Program-made: the position numbers and the translations under genes
Source: Candidatus Eremiobacterota bacterium
GTDB taxonomy: Bacteria; Vulcanimicrobiota; Vulcanimicrobiia; Vulcanimicrobiales; Vulcanimicrobiaceae
Assembly (NCBI GenBank): GCA_019240525.1
Contig: JAFAYE010000001.1
Coordinates: 2,453,300 to 2,517,299, forward strand
Direction: 5' to 3'
Length of the DNA stretch: 64,000 bases
Shown: positions 18,122 through 26,626 of the stretch, piece by piece
Layout: every line of letters begins with the position of its first letter
How positions within the stretch are numbered: position 1 is the first letter of the stretch
The notes under the pieces: generated by a model
What the model saw: only the letters and a program-made list of their open reading frames with translations
Told to the model about the DNA's origin: nothing
The model's database searches: none

Positions 18122-19203
18122 TGCCCATCGTCGACGCGCTCGTCGCCGGCGTCGCGCACGCGGCAGCATTTTTTTGGGATAGTCTCTTCGGCCTGATCTT
18201 CGGATTTCTGATCTCGGCGGTTGCGCAGGTCATGCTGACGCCGGCGGCGATGCATCGCTATCTCGGCGGCGGCATCAAGGGCCTGCTGTACGGTGCCGGC
18301 TTTGGCATCATATCATCGGCATGTTCGTACGGTGCGGCGGCGGCGGCGCGGGGCTTCTATCGCAACGGCGCCGACGTGCGAGCGGTCTTCGCCTTCTTGA
18401 TCTCGTCGACGAATATGAACGTGGCGATTCTCATTCTCTTTTGGTCGCTGCTCGGCTGGAAGTTTGCGTTCGCCGAATTCTTTGGCGGAGTCATTATTAT
18501 CGCCGTCGTCACGATCGGCTGTACGCTGCTCTTTCGCGGCGGCGAGTTAGAACGTTTGCAGGCGCAATACGTGAACGCCGCCGACGTGACGCAGGCTCGC
18601 GACGCCGGTGGGTGCGCGCATCACTCGTGCGAAGAATCGCCGCGGCGACGATGGGATGCCGTGGCCGCCACTGCGCTCGGCGACGTTGGGATGCTTCGCA
18701 CCGAGCTGATCACCGGCTATTTGATTGCCGGATTTGCCGCCGCATTGATCCCGGCAAGCTGGCTGTCAAATGCGCTTCATGCAGTCGGTGCGGTTCCCAT
18801 CGCCGGGTACACGCTGCTCCTGCTCGTCGGGCTGCTGCTCGCGATAGCGACCTTCGTTTGCTCGATGGGAAACGTACCCGTCGCGCGATTTCTTGCCAAC
18901 GCCGGCATCCCGCTCGGCGCGAACACCACCTTTATCTATGGTGACTTGTTGATTCTGCCGCTCGTCGCCATCTATCGGAAGTCGCTCCCGCCGCGCATAG
19001 CCTGGAGCTTCGTCGCACTTTTTGCAGTCGGCGCAATGCTTGCCGGGGCCGTCATGGAGAGGCTCGTCGGCAGTACCTCGGGTGCCCCCCACATGGGGTC
19101 GATGAGCCTCAACGATCGCTTTACCTTGATCTCGAATACGATCGCGTTGGCCGCCGTTGGCGCGCTGGCGTTTGCCGCCTCACCGCGCAAGCGCCCCGCG
19201 TAA
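18121..19203 (+). CDS. ArsP/DUF318-family permease with Cys/His-rich central loop
   Basis: 360 residues. Two membrane halves carry the family's duplicated signatures SSACSYGAAAAARG (TM2) and VCSMGNVPVARFL. Each holds a conserved Cys, as in ArsP/SO_0444-type permeases associated with organoarsenical or metal efflux. The cytoplasmic loop between the halves contains CAHHSC at residues 165-170, which looks like a metal-binding site and is not a general family feature that I recall. Coupling to a VIT1-like transporter supports a metal or metalloid substrate. Confidence 0.75.
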   Translation: MPIVDALVAGVAHAAAFFWDSLFGLIFGFLISAVAQVMLTPAAMHRYLGGGIKGLLYGAGFGIISSACSYGAAAAARGFYRNGADVRAVFAFLISSTNMNVAILILFWSLLGWKFAFAEFFGGVIIIAVVTIGCTLLFRGGELERLQAQYVNAADVTQARDAGGCAHHSCEESPRRRWDAVAATALGDVGMLRTELITGYLIAGFAAALIPASWLSNALHAVGAVPIAGYTLLLLVGLLLAIATFVCSMGNVPVARFLANAGIPLGANTTFIYGDLLILPLVAIYRKSLPPRIAWSFVALFAVGAMLAGAVMERLVGSTSGAPHMGSMSLNDRFTLISNTIALAAVGALAFAASPRKRPA

Positions 19204-19209
19204 CGCGCT

Positions 19210-20571
19210 TTATGGATCCTCGTCGGAGCTTTGTTCGGCGCCGGCCCGAAACGGCGGCGCTTTGATCGGCACGAAGGCGCGCGGCTTTTGTGTAAAATCA
19301 AAAGCATCCTTGAGATCGTCGGCCCGCTCGTCGGTAGTTCCGAGGGAACCTTTCGGTATTCCAAACGTCTCTTCCGTAAAGGCAAGAAGGCTGCCGAATT
19401 CGTGCGGCACTTTGGAAACGTATCCGCGCTTCGCGTACGGCGAAATGACGACGAGCGGGACGCGACAGCCCAGCTCGTAGGCGTTGTCGATCGGCGGAGC
19501 GACGTGATCGTACCAGCCGCCCCAGTCGTCCCAAACCACGAAGATCGCGGTGTCCTTCCAATACCGGCTCCGGCCCACCTCATTGACAATGGCCGCAACC
19601 CATGACGGTCCTTGCGAGGTCGCGTGCCTGCCAGCATGATCCGACCACTGATCCGCGGGAGAAATCCAGGTGACGCCGGCGAGCTGGCCACGACCGATAT
19701 CGGTGAGGAATTGCTGCGAAGACGTGACGACGTTCGCGTAATCCTTTCCATACCGGACATGCTTGATCGCATCGAACGGATGCCAGAGTCCCGCGCCGTC
19801 CTTCTCTTGATAGTAGCGCCACGAGACGTGCTTCGCATCGAGCAAATCGGAGAGCACGGCGCGGTCGAAACAGGGGAAGGGCGTTGGACCTTTAGCGCCG
19901 TTCGTAATTTCGATTGTGGCGACGACGACTTGCGAGCGTGCATCGCAGCCTCCGGCTTCGGCATGGCCGGAGAGGGCGTCGTACGGATTGTCGCGGACGC
20001 GGTAGCCGGTGAGTGCCGGATCCGTCGCCGTACCGCTGATGAGGTAGAGATGTGCGGGAAAACTGGGACCTTCATTGCTTTGGAACATGCGATCGGCAAA
20101 CACGTATTGCTTGGCCATGTCGTGGTAGGGCGCGACCTCGGACTCGGGCGCGTAACCGAATGGGCGGAGATGAGTTCGCCTCGACATGCCCGCGTCGAAA
20201 CCGTCCATTGCGCCATCGTCATAGTCCGTGAGAAACGAAGCGTGCTCGTGATGCAAGTCGTAATGAGCGCTGAGCGAAACCGGATGCAACTCGACGCGCT
20301 CCCCCTGGGAATCCTTGGCGAAACGCGAGATGTCGGCTCCGGGGATTCCTTGAAAGAGATTGTCGGGGGTTCGATTCTCCTGGATCACCACCACAACGTG
20401 GCCGATGGGAGTGGGAAGCTCGTTCTGCACCAGCGCAGCGCGCTCGACGCTGCCCACGACGGCCCGGGCCGGTCCGGCGGCGGTTGCCGGCAACGCCGAG
20501 GTCGAGGCCCCTTGAGCGCAGGCCGTCAACGCGAAAACGATGAGCGGAGCAACGATCTTCGCATCAGTCAT
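19210..20571 (-). CDS. Secreted phosphoesterase family protein, paralogue 3
   Basis: 453 residues with a lipoprotein-like signal (FALTACAQG). It shares the catalytic layout of the other paralogues (VVVIQENRTPDNLFQGIPGAD, DDGAMDGFDAGM, SFPAHLYLISG, FVVWDDWGGWYDHVAPP, PHEFGSLLAFTEETFG) but is more divergent: the nucleophile region reads ENRTPDN instead of ENRSFDD. It lies convergent to the permease with six bases between stops and divergent from the sigma gene at 20721. Confidence 0.82.
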   Translation of the reverse strand: MTDAKIVAPLIVFALTACAQGASTSALPATAAGPARAVVGSVERAALVQNELPTPIGHVVVVIQENRTPDNLFQGIPGADISRFAKDSQGERVELHPVSLSAHYDLHHEHASFLTDYDDGAMDGFDAGMSRRTHLRPFGYAPESEVAPYHDMAKQYVFADRMFQSNEGPSFPAHLYLISGTATDPALTGYRVRDNPYDALSGHAEAGGCDARSQVVVATIEITNGAKGPTPFPCFDRAVLSDLLDAKHVSWRYYQEKDGAGLWHPFDAIKHVRYGKDYANVVTSSQQFLTDIGRGQLAGVTWISPADQWSDHAGRHATSQGPSWVAAIVNEVGRSRYWKDTAIFVVWDDWGGWYDHVAPPIDNAYELGCRVPLVVISPYAKRGYVSKVPHEFGSLLAFTEETFGIPKGSLGTTDERADDLKDAFDFTQKPRAFVPIKAPPFRAGAEQSSDEDP

Positions 20572-20720
20572 GGCTTCATGCTATCGAGAACCCCTGGATA
20601 AATCCTGGGATTGCGCCGAGAAGCTGGTGCTGCCCGAACGCGCCGTGAAATAAATCTGCCGGCTGGTTTGCGCCGTTAGAAGGGCAGTGCAGAACCCTCA
20701 ACATAGCGAAGGACGTCGAC

Positions 20721-21254
20721 GTGGAAGAGGCAGGCCGCCTCATGGAGCGAGTGCGGGCCCGTGATACCGCCGCGTTTGAAGCGATCTACGATCGCTATCA
20801 TCGGCTCGTCTACGGCGTGGCGTTGCGGGTACTTTCCGACCCGATTGCTGCCGAAGACGTGACCCAAGCGGTTTTCATGAAGGTTTGGAGCGATCCGACC
20901 CTCTTTCGCGATGGCAACTTCGGCGCGTGGATCGCGCGCATCGCCCGCAACCGAGCTTTTGACGTCGTCCGCGGACGTGCGCTTCACGGCGAGAGCGAGT
21001 TTCCGGCCTCCTTACCGGCCGACGATACGCTCGAAGACACCGCGCTGGCTCATATCGATGCCGCGCAGGTTCGAGCGGCGCTCGGCAACCTGCCGCCCGA
21101 ACAGCGCGAACCGATCGAGTTGGGATTTTTCGGCGGCGTCACGCAGGAGCAGATCGCGCGACAGACCGGATTGCCGCTCGGGACGGTCAAGACCCGCATG
21201 CGAACCGGCCTTCGCAAGTTGCGCAACGCGCTCGAAGGTGTGTTGACGCTATGA
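20721..21254 (+). CDS. ECF sigma factor, SigK-like
   Basis: 177 residues from GTG 20721, with AAGGA about nine bases upstream. Region 2 (FEAIYDRYHRLVYGVALRVL, EDVTQAVFMKVWSDP, FGAWIARIARNRAFDVVRGR) and region 4 (LGNLPPEQREPIELGFFGGVTQEQIARQTG, LPLGTVKTRMRTGLRKLR) are complete. ATGA overlap with the downstream zinc anti-sigma gene makes this a classic SigK/RskA pair. Confidence 0.92.
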   Translation: MEEAGRLMERVRARDTAAFEAIYDRYHRLVYGVALRVLSDPIAAEDVTQAVFMKVWSDPTLFRDGNFGAWIARIARNRAFDVVRGRALHGESEFPASLPADDTLEDTALAHIDAAQVRAALGNLPPEQREPIELGFFGGVTQEQIARQTGLPLGTVKTRMRTGLRKLRNALEGVLTL

Positions 21255-21961
21255 TGTCACACGACGAGATGCTCGACAACGTCGCCGCGTATGCGCTCGG
21301 CGTACTCTCTCCCGCGCAAGCGGCGATGACTGCGCGCCATCTGGAGACGTGCGAGCAATGCCGCGAAGAGTATCGTTTCTTGCGTCCGGCGGTGACCGCG
21401 ATCGCCTACTCCGCGCAGGCTGAGGGAGCGCAAGCGCCGGCGATTCCTAGCGCGCTGCTCAAAGCGCGTATCATGAAGCAAGTCCGGGCGACGACTCCCC
21501 GCCGGTTCCCGATGCACGTTTGGCCGGCATACGCCGTCGCCGCCGCGTGTCTGGCACTCGCGATAATCGCCGGCGCCGCGGATTTCAGGCTCAACGCGCG
21601 GCTCGACCGCGACCGCGCGCAGCTGGCGGCGCAGGCGGCGGTCATGGCCGATCTTTCGGCACCCGATTCGCAACGCTACGCTTTTGCGGGCGGTCAGGTG
21701 TTCACCCGCGGCGAGCGCCTCTACATCGCGATGCACGATTTGCCGCAGCCGCCGCGCGGGCGCGTCTATCAGGCCTGGACGCTCGCAAAAGGCGCCAAGA
21801 CCGTCGCGCCTTCTCTCACCTTTCTCCCGGCAGCCGGAAGAGTGGCGATTGTAAAGCTTCCGCAAAACGCGACCAATGTCGCCGCCGTGGCCGTCAGCGT
21901 CGAACCGGTGGGCGGTTCGAAACAGCCGACGACAAAACCAATTGCGCTCGTGCGCATCTGA
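21251..21961 (+). CDS. Zinc anti-sigma factor, RskA-like
   Basis: 236 residues. The N-terminal zinc anti-sigma domain has H30-x3-C34-x2-C37 (ARHLETCEQCREEY). One membrane segment lies at ~95-110 (YAVAAACLALAIIAGAA). The periplasmic C-terminal half matches the RskA domain (RGRVYQAWTLAKGAKTVAPSL and the beta-rich end). It would hold the sigma factor at the membrane until regulated proteolysis. It is followed after 80 bases by a secreted protein that is a candidate regulon member. Confidence 0.9.
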   Translation: MMSHDEMLDNVAAYALGVLSPAQAAMTARHLETCEQCREEYRFLRPAVTAIAYSAQAEGAQAPAIPSALLKARIMKQVRATTPRRFPMHVWPAYAVAAACLALAIIAGAADFRLNARLDRDRAQLAAQAAVMADLSAPDSQRYAFAGGQVFTRGERLYIAMHDLPQPPRGRVYQAWTLAKGAKTVAPSLTFLPAAGRVAIVKLPQNATNVAAVAVSVEPVGGSKQPTTKPIALVRI

Positions 21962-22043
21962 GTCCTCAATCCAAAGACGCCGGTTCTCCGTTCCTTTACC
22001 GTCTCATCGGAACGAGTCGAAACGTCGGCTCAGAAAGGAACTC

Positions 22044-22673
22044 ATGAACAACCTGCGATTGGTTACCGTTTTTGCGGTTGCCATGGCGGCGATCGGTACC
22101 GGGATCGCCTCGGCCAAACTGATGGCAAGCGTCGTCAACGCTCCAACGCGCTTCTCGGGATCCTGCTGTATTTATACGGGCGCACCGGCGCTCGCCGTCA
22201 CCCTTTCAATGGTCGAGGCCGGCGGCGGGCCGAGCGATTTTAGCACGGCGACGTTATTGAAAACGCTGGCCGGTTCGCACTTCGATGCCGAAGTCGCAAA
22301 GCTCACGAATCAGTATGGCAAGGCTCAAGTCGGGCAATTCCTCAAAACGTTCGACTTCGTCGTCTCGGACTCGCTGGCAATCGTCACTGCGAAGAAAATC
22401 GCACTGCCAAGCCAGCCGAATCCAGATCCGCACAACGGTGCGGCTCTCGCCGGGGCGCTCTGGGCGGCGGGTCAAACCGGAGACGGTTACAACGTCGAGG
22501 TCATGCTCGACCGCGCCGTCTCACATCCGATTCACTTCAAAGTCATGAGCGACATTGACGTGAAGTACGGGGTGGCGGCGGACGCATCGTATCACGCGAT
22601 CCTTACCACCGCGATGAAGGATCTCGCATCGGCCTACCATTTGAACGCGTCGGGTTCGATGGAGAGCATGTAA
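22044..22673 (+). CDS. Secreted protein of unknown function
   Basis: 209 residues from ATG 22044, preceded by AGAAAGGAA. A Sec signal (MAAIGTGIASA) precedes a mature domain with an adjacent cysteine pair (SGSCCIYTG), a helical region (LAGSHFDAEVAKLTNQYGKAQVGQFLKTF) and an amphipathic C-terminal part. I do not recognise the family. Its position directly behind the SigK/RskA pair suggests dependence on that sigma factor. Confidence 0.45.
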   Translation: MNNLRLVTVFAVAMAAIGTGIASAKLMASVVNAPTRFSGSCCIYTGAPALAVTLSMVEAGGGPSDFSTATLLKTLAGSHFDAEVAKLTNQYGKAQVGQFLKTFDFVVSDSLAIVTAKKIALPSQPNPDPHNGAALAGALWAAGQTGDGYNVEVMLDRAVSHPIHFKVMSDIDVKYGVAADASYHAILTTAMKDLASAYHLNASGSMESM

Positions 22674-22694
22674 CCCAAGCAAGGCAGGGCGGGG

Positions 22695-23660
22695 ATGCCC
22701 AGCGCGACGAATCGGCAGACCATGTATCGATATCGCGCTTTCGCCGCCCTGTTTGCCGCCGGTCTTCTCATGACCGCGTGCACGCAGTCGAGTAACTCGA
22801 GCGCGCAGTCCAGCGCATCTCCGGAATCTTCCGCTGCCGCGACGGCAGCCGTCGCGGAATCGCCAATGACATCGGCGCCCCCGGCGACGGCAAGCGGCGC
22901 GATGGGTGAAGCGGAATCGCCGGCCGCGAACAGCGGAACGCCGGTAAGCTATACCGACCTCAACGGCGTCTTTGGGCAAAAGGAGATCACCGAGCTGGCG
23001 GCGCTGGGGGTCTTCGGAACGCCGAACGGCAACTTCAATCCGGCAGGTACCATCACTCGCGCGGAGTTCGCGAAATGGCTCGTTCTAGCGAATAACGCGA
23101 TCTTTGTAAACGACTCGGGCAAACAAATTTCGCCTTCACAAGGCACGAGCTCCGCCTATCCCGACGTCGCGACGTCGAATCCGAACTTCTCCTACATTCA
23201 GGGACTGTACGATGCCGGTTTTGCGGTTGGATATCCGGACAAGACGTTCAAACCGGACGCACTGCTGACGCACGAGCAGCTGATCGCCATGAAAGAGAGT
23301 GTCGATCGCGGCGGTCTGCAGCAGTATTACGTTTCGAATTGGGATTCGACAATGCCCGATTGGAAGGACAAGGCGCAAATCAACAAGCTGTTTCGCGGCG
23401 CCATCGCCGAGGACAACGGGTTAGATCGCTCGGCCGTCCTAAGTTGGGGCCATCCGAATCTCGTCATCGGTAACGTGCCGCGCACGTTTGGCGCGATCGC
23501 CATGTTTCGCCCGCAGCAGCCGGCCACGCGCGCCCAAGCCGCGCTCGTCTTATGGAAGATAGGACCGCATAACGACCACATTTCGAACCCGACGACCGAG
23601 GACATGCCGCGCAGCGCAGCCGACGCGCTCGCGCCGCCGACGCCAACGCCGACGCCGTAA
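22695..23660 (+). CDS. Lipoprotein with S-layer homology (SLH) repeats
   Basis: 321 residues. A lipoprotein signal (LLMTACTQS) is followed by ~70 residues of Ser/Ala/Glu-rich linker. Next come SLH-type segments: a first at ~75-115 (EITELAALGVFGTPNGNFNP, TITRAEFAKWLVLAN), a second at ~150-190 (IQGLYDAGFAVGYPDKTFKP, LLTHEQLIAM) and a partial third ending in TRAQAALVLWKIG. The tail is a Pro/Thr-rich PTPTPTP. SLH domains usually bind secondary cell-wall polymer or peptidoglycan, so it may tether the envelope. MYRYR at 22722 is an alternative start. Confidence 0.7.
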   Translation: MPSATNRQTMYRYRAFAALFAAGLLMTACTQSSNSSAQSSASPESSAAATAAVAESPMTSAPPATASGAMGEAESPAANSGTPVSYTDLNGVFGQKEITELAALGVFGTPNGNFNPAGTITRAEFAKWLVLANNAIFVNDSGKQISPSQGTSSAYPDVATSNPNFSYIQGLYDAGFAVGYPDKTFKPDALLTHEQLIAMKESVDRGGLQQYYVSNWDSTMPDWKDKAQINKLFRGAIAEDNGLDRSAVLSWGHPNLVIGNVPRTFGAIAMFRPQQPATRAQAALVLWKIGPHNDHISNPTTEDMPRSAADALAPPTPTPTP

Positions 23661-23685
23661 CCATCCGGTCGGCACGAGGACGATC

Positions 23686-25047
23686 GTGAAATCGCTAGGG
23701 ACGCTCCTCACGCTCGGCCTCGTCGCTTGTTCGACGATAGCGAATAACGCCTCGTCCGGCGCGTCGGGCACGTCGCTCGTGCCACGCGCAGTCGGTCATC
23801 ACCATCCCAGTTTGTACATTACGCACGTCGTCATCATCGTCCAAGAGAACCGATCGTTCGATAATTTGTTCAATGGTTTCCCTGGCGCCAATACGGTACA
23901 GCAGGGGATGAACTCCCACGGTCTTTACGTGCAGTTGCAGCCCGAGCCCCTGACGGCTCCGTACAGCCTGGGCCATTCGCATGTACCCTCCTGGACGACC
24001 GACTACGATAATGGTGCGATGAACGGTTTCGATCTGGAAACGAGTGGGTGCAAAGGCGAGTGCCCGCCCAAAGACACACGCTCCTACGCCTACGTGCCCG
24101 AATCCGATGCTCAACCTTATTGGGATATCGCTTCTCAGTACACGATCGGCGACGACATGTTCGAGAGCAGTCAAGGTTGCAGTTTTCCCTCGCATCAGTA
24201 CTTAGTGAGCGGAACCTCTGCGATTAGCGATACATCAACGCTGAAATTTGCCGAGTGCCCGGTGACGCCGGCGGGACGAAAAACTGCCGGTTGCGATTCG
24301 CCGCCACATACGCTGGGATTGCTGATCGACGAGTATGGAAATGAAAACCAGTCGGCATATCCATGCGTCGCTCGAAACTCGCTCATGCAAGAAATCGAAC
24401 AAGCCCCCTCCGGACTGACGTGGGCGTATTACGCGTCGACCACGTTGGATAGCCTCTTGAATGCTCCCGACGCCTTGCAAACAATTCGCTCCGAGAACAG
24501 CTACGCCGAGCACGACATTTCACCGCCATCGCACGTGCTGACGGACATCGGCAATGGAAATCTGGCCAACGTCGTCTGGGTGACGCCGACGGCCGCCGCA
24601 TCGGACCATCCCGAAAGGAATAACGGATCGGGTCCATCCTGGGTGGCGTCGGTCGTAAACGCCATCGGCGAAAGCCCCTATTGGAACAACACCGCGATCT
24701 TCGTCGTCTGGGACGATTGGGGAGGATTCTACGACCACGTCGCTCCGCCGATCTACAACTCTTACGAGTTAGGCTTTCGGGTGCCGCTTCTCGTGATCTC
24801 TCCGTATGCAAAACAAGGCTACGTATCCCACGTGCAGCACGAGTTCGGGAGCATCCTAAAATTTACCGAGGAGCAGTTCGGCTTACCGTCTCTCGGTACG
24901 ACCGACGCGCGCGCCGACGATCTCTCAGATTGTTTCAACTTCGGCTCGGGTTCGCCGCGAGCGAAGTTTCGAAAGATCCGCGCCAAGTATAACGCTGCGT
25001 ACTTCCTGCATCAGCCGAGGTCGACCGCCGTGGTCGACGAGGAATGA
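23686..25047 (+). CDS. Secreted phosphoesterase family protein, paralogue 4
   Basis: 453 residues from GTG 23686, with GAGGA about five bases upstream. A short lipoprotein-like signal (GLVACSTIA) leads to the phosphoesterase domain: IIVQENRSFDNLFNGFPGAN, DNGAMNGFDL, CSFPSHQYLVSG, FVVWDDWGGFYDHVAPP, QHEFGSILKFTEEQFG. Compared with paralogue 1 it has extra cysteines (GCKGECPP, GCSFPSHQ, PYPCVARN-type region) that could form disulphides. It is on the plus strand, unlike the other three, and converges on the oxidoreductase at 25049. Confidence 0.83.
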   Translation: MKSLGTLLTLGLVACSTIANNASSGASGTSLVPRAVGHHHPSLYITHVVIIVQENRSFDNLFNGFPGANTVQQGMNSHGLYVQLQPEPLTAPYSLGHSHVPSWTTDYDNGAMNGFDLETSGCKGECPPKDTRSYAYVPESDAQPYWDIASQYTIGDDMFESSQGCSFPSHQYLVSGTSAISDTSTLKFAECPVTPAGRKTAGCDSPPHTLGLLIDEYGNENQSAYPCVARNSLMQEIEQAPSGLTWAYYASTTLDSLLNAPDALQTIRSENSYAEHDISPPSHVLTDIGNGNLANVVWVTPTAAASDHPERNNGSGPSWVASVVNAIGESPYWNNTAIFVVWDDWGGFYDHVAPPIYNSYELGFRVPLLVISPYAKQGYVSHVQHEFGSILKFTEEQFGLPSLGTTDARADDLSDCFNFGSGSPRAKFRKIRAKYNAAYFLHQPRSTAVVDEE

Positions 25048-25048
25048 T

Positions 25049-26626
25049 TTAGCGACGCAGCATGACGCGAGCTGCGTTCCAGCCGGCTGCGCCCATCACG
25101 CCGCCGCCGGGATGGGCGGCCGCTCCGCAGAGATAGAGACCGCGAATCGGCGTGGCATAGCCCGCGTAGCCCGGGACCGGGCGAAAGGCAAAGAGTTGAT
25201 GTAGGGGCATGGCGCCCTGAAAAATACTTCCGCCCGTCAGACCGAACTTCGATTCCAAATCGACCGGAGTCAGAATCTGGCGGTCGATCACCGAATCTTT
25301 GAAACCGGGCGCATAACGCTCCACGACCTCGAAGCAGCGATCGGCGTATTCATCGCGTAATGCATCGGTCCAATCGCCTTCTTTGAGCCGGTATGGCGCG
25401 TACTGCGTGAACATCGACATCAGATGCTTGCCGGCCGGGGCTACGGTGGAGTCGAGCGAGGAGGGCATCGTACACTCGACGACCGGCTCGCGCGAGATTG
25501 CGCCGTATTTCGCGTCGTCGTAAGCACGCTCGATAAAGTCTTGGTCGGGACAGAGATGTACCGTACCGAAGTGTTGCGGTCCGGGCTCGTGTCCCGGCAA
25601 TGCGCTGAAGCTTGGCAGGCGCTCGAGCGCGACGTTGATCTTGCAGGATGCGCTGGCATATGAAATGCGAGCGATAGCGTCGCGAAACTCGGGCGGGAGT
25701 TCGGCCTGGTCGAGCAGCTTTTCGAAGGTCAGGTGACAGTCAACGCCGCTGGCGACGCGCTTCGCCGCGAACTCGTCACCGTTGGTGAGGGCGACGCCCG
25801 TCACGCGCCCGCCGCGTGTGAGGATACGCGCGACCTCCGCATCCGTGCGAATCTCGACACCCAATGCCCTCGCGGCCGCCGCAAGAGCCTGCGTTAAGCC
25901 TCCCATGCCGCCGCGAACGTAGCTCCACACCCCACGCTTGCCGTTCGTTTCGCCCATAACGTGATGGAAAAGCACGTACGCCGTTCCCGGCATCGAGGGA
26001 GCCATGAAGGCGCCGATGATCGCATCGGTTGCAATCGTTCCTTTGAGCTCTTCGCTTTCGAACCAGCGATCCAAAATCGGTCGCGCGGCGCCCGTTAGCA
26101 CTTCGATCGCCTCGCCCATCGAGGGACCGAGACGCTGCAGCGCGCGTCCCATCTTCCCGGCTTCCAGCAACTGGCCCAAGCTCGGGCGCAACAGGTTGGG
26201 TGGAATTTGCGTGAGCGTCGGCTCGACGACGGAGGCGACCCGCTCGAGCATCGCTTCGTACTTTGGAAAATTTTCGGCGTCGCGCTTGCTAAACTTCGCG
26301 ATCTCTGCGGCGTCTTGCGTGAGTCCTCGCCCCAGCATCAAGAAACGTCCGTCCAGGAAGGGCGAAAACGAGGCCGGATTACGCTCTATTGCTTCAAAGC
26401 CGAAGTTCGCAAGATGCAGATCGGCAATGATCTCCGGCCTGAAGAGACTGTTGACGTAAGCCGCGGTCGAGACTTTGAAACCCGGAAAAACTTCTTCGGT
26501 CACGCATGCGCCGCCGACGACGTAGCGGCGCTCCAGAACGAGTACGCGCCACTTCGCGCGAGCCAGGTAGCAGGCCGTAACCAGTCCGTTGTGGCCGCCA
26601 CCCACCACGATTGCGTCGTACTTCAA
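25049..26626 (-). CDS. FAD-dependent oxidoreductase, PYROXD2/phytoene-desaturase-like
   Basis: 525 residues from a TTG start, giving a TTGA overlap with the TonB receptor stop. The N-terminal dinucleotide-binding motif is DAIVVGGGHNGLVTACYLA, followed by VLERRYVVGGACVTEE. This is the usual opening of the PYROXD2 branch of phytoene dehydrogenase-like flavoproteins. The C-terminal FAD motif reads YLCGAAAHPGGGVMGAAGWNAA. Relatives desaturate or oxidise hydrophobic substrates; the substrate here is unknown. Last gene of a tightly overlapping operon with the TonB receptor, propeller protein and Rieske oxygenase. Confidence 0.82.
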   Translation of the reverse strand: MKYDAIVVGGGHNGLVTACYLARAKWRVLVLERRYVVGGACVTEEVFPGFKVSTAAYVNSLFRPEIIADLHLANFGFEAIERNPASFSPFLDGRFLMLGRGLTQDAAEIAKFSKRDAENFPKYEAMLERVASVVEPTLTQIPPNLLRPSLGQLLEAGKMGRALQRLGPSMGEAIEVLTGAARPILDRWFESEELKGTIATDAIIGAFMAPSMPGTAYVLFHHVMGETNGKRGVWSYVRGGMGGLTQALAAAARALGVEIRTDAEVARILTRGGRVTGVALTNGDEFAAKRVASGVDCHLTFEKLLDQAELPPEFRDAIARISYASASCKINVALERLPSFSALPGHEPGPQHFGTVHLCPDQDFIERAYDDAKYGAISREPVVECTMPSSLDSTVAPAGKHLMSMFTQYAPYRLKEGDWTDALRDEYADRCFEVVERYAPGFKDSVIDRQILTPVDLESKFGLTGGSIFQGAMPLHQLFAFRPVPGYAGYATPIRGLYLCGAAAHPGGGVMGAAGWNAARVMLRR

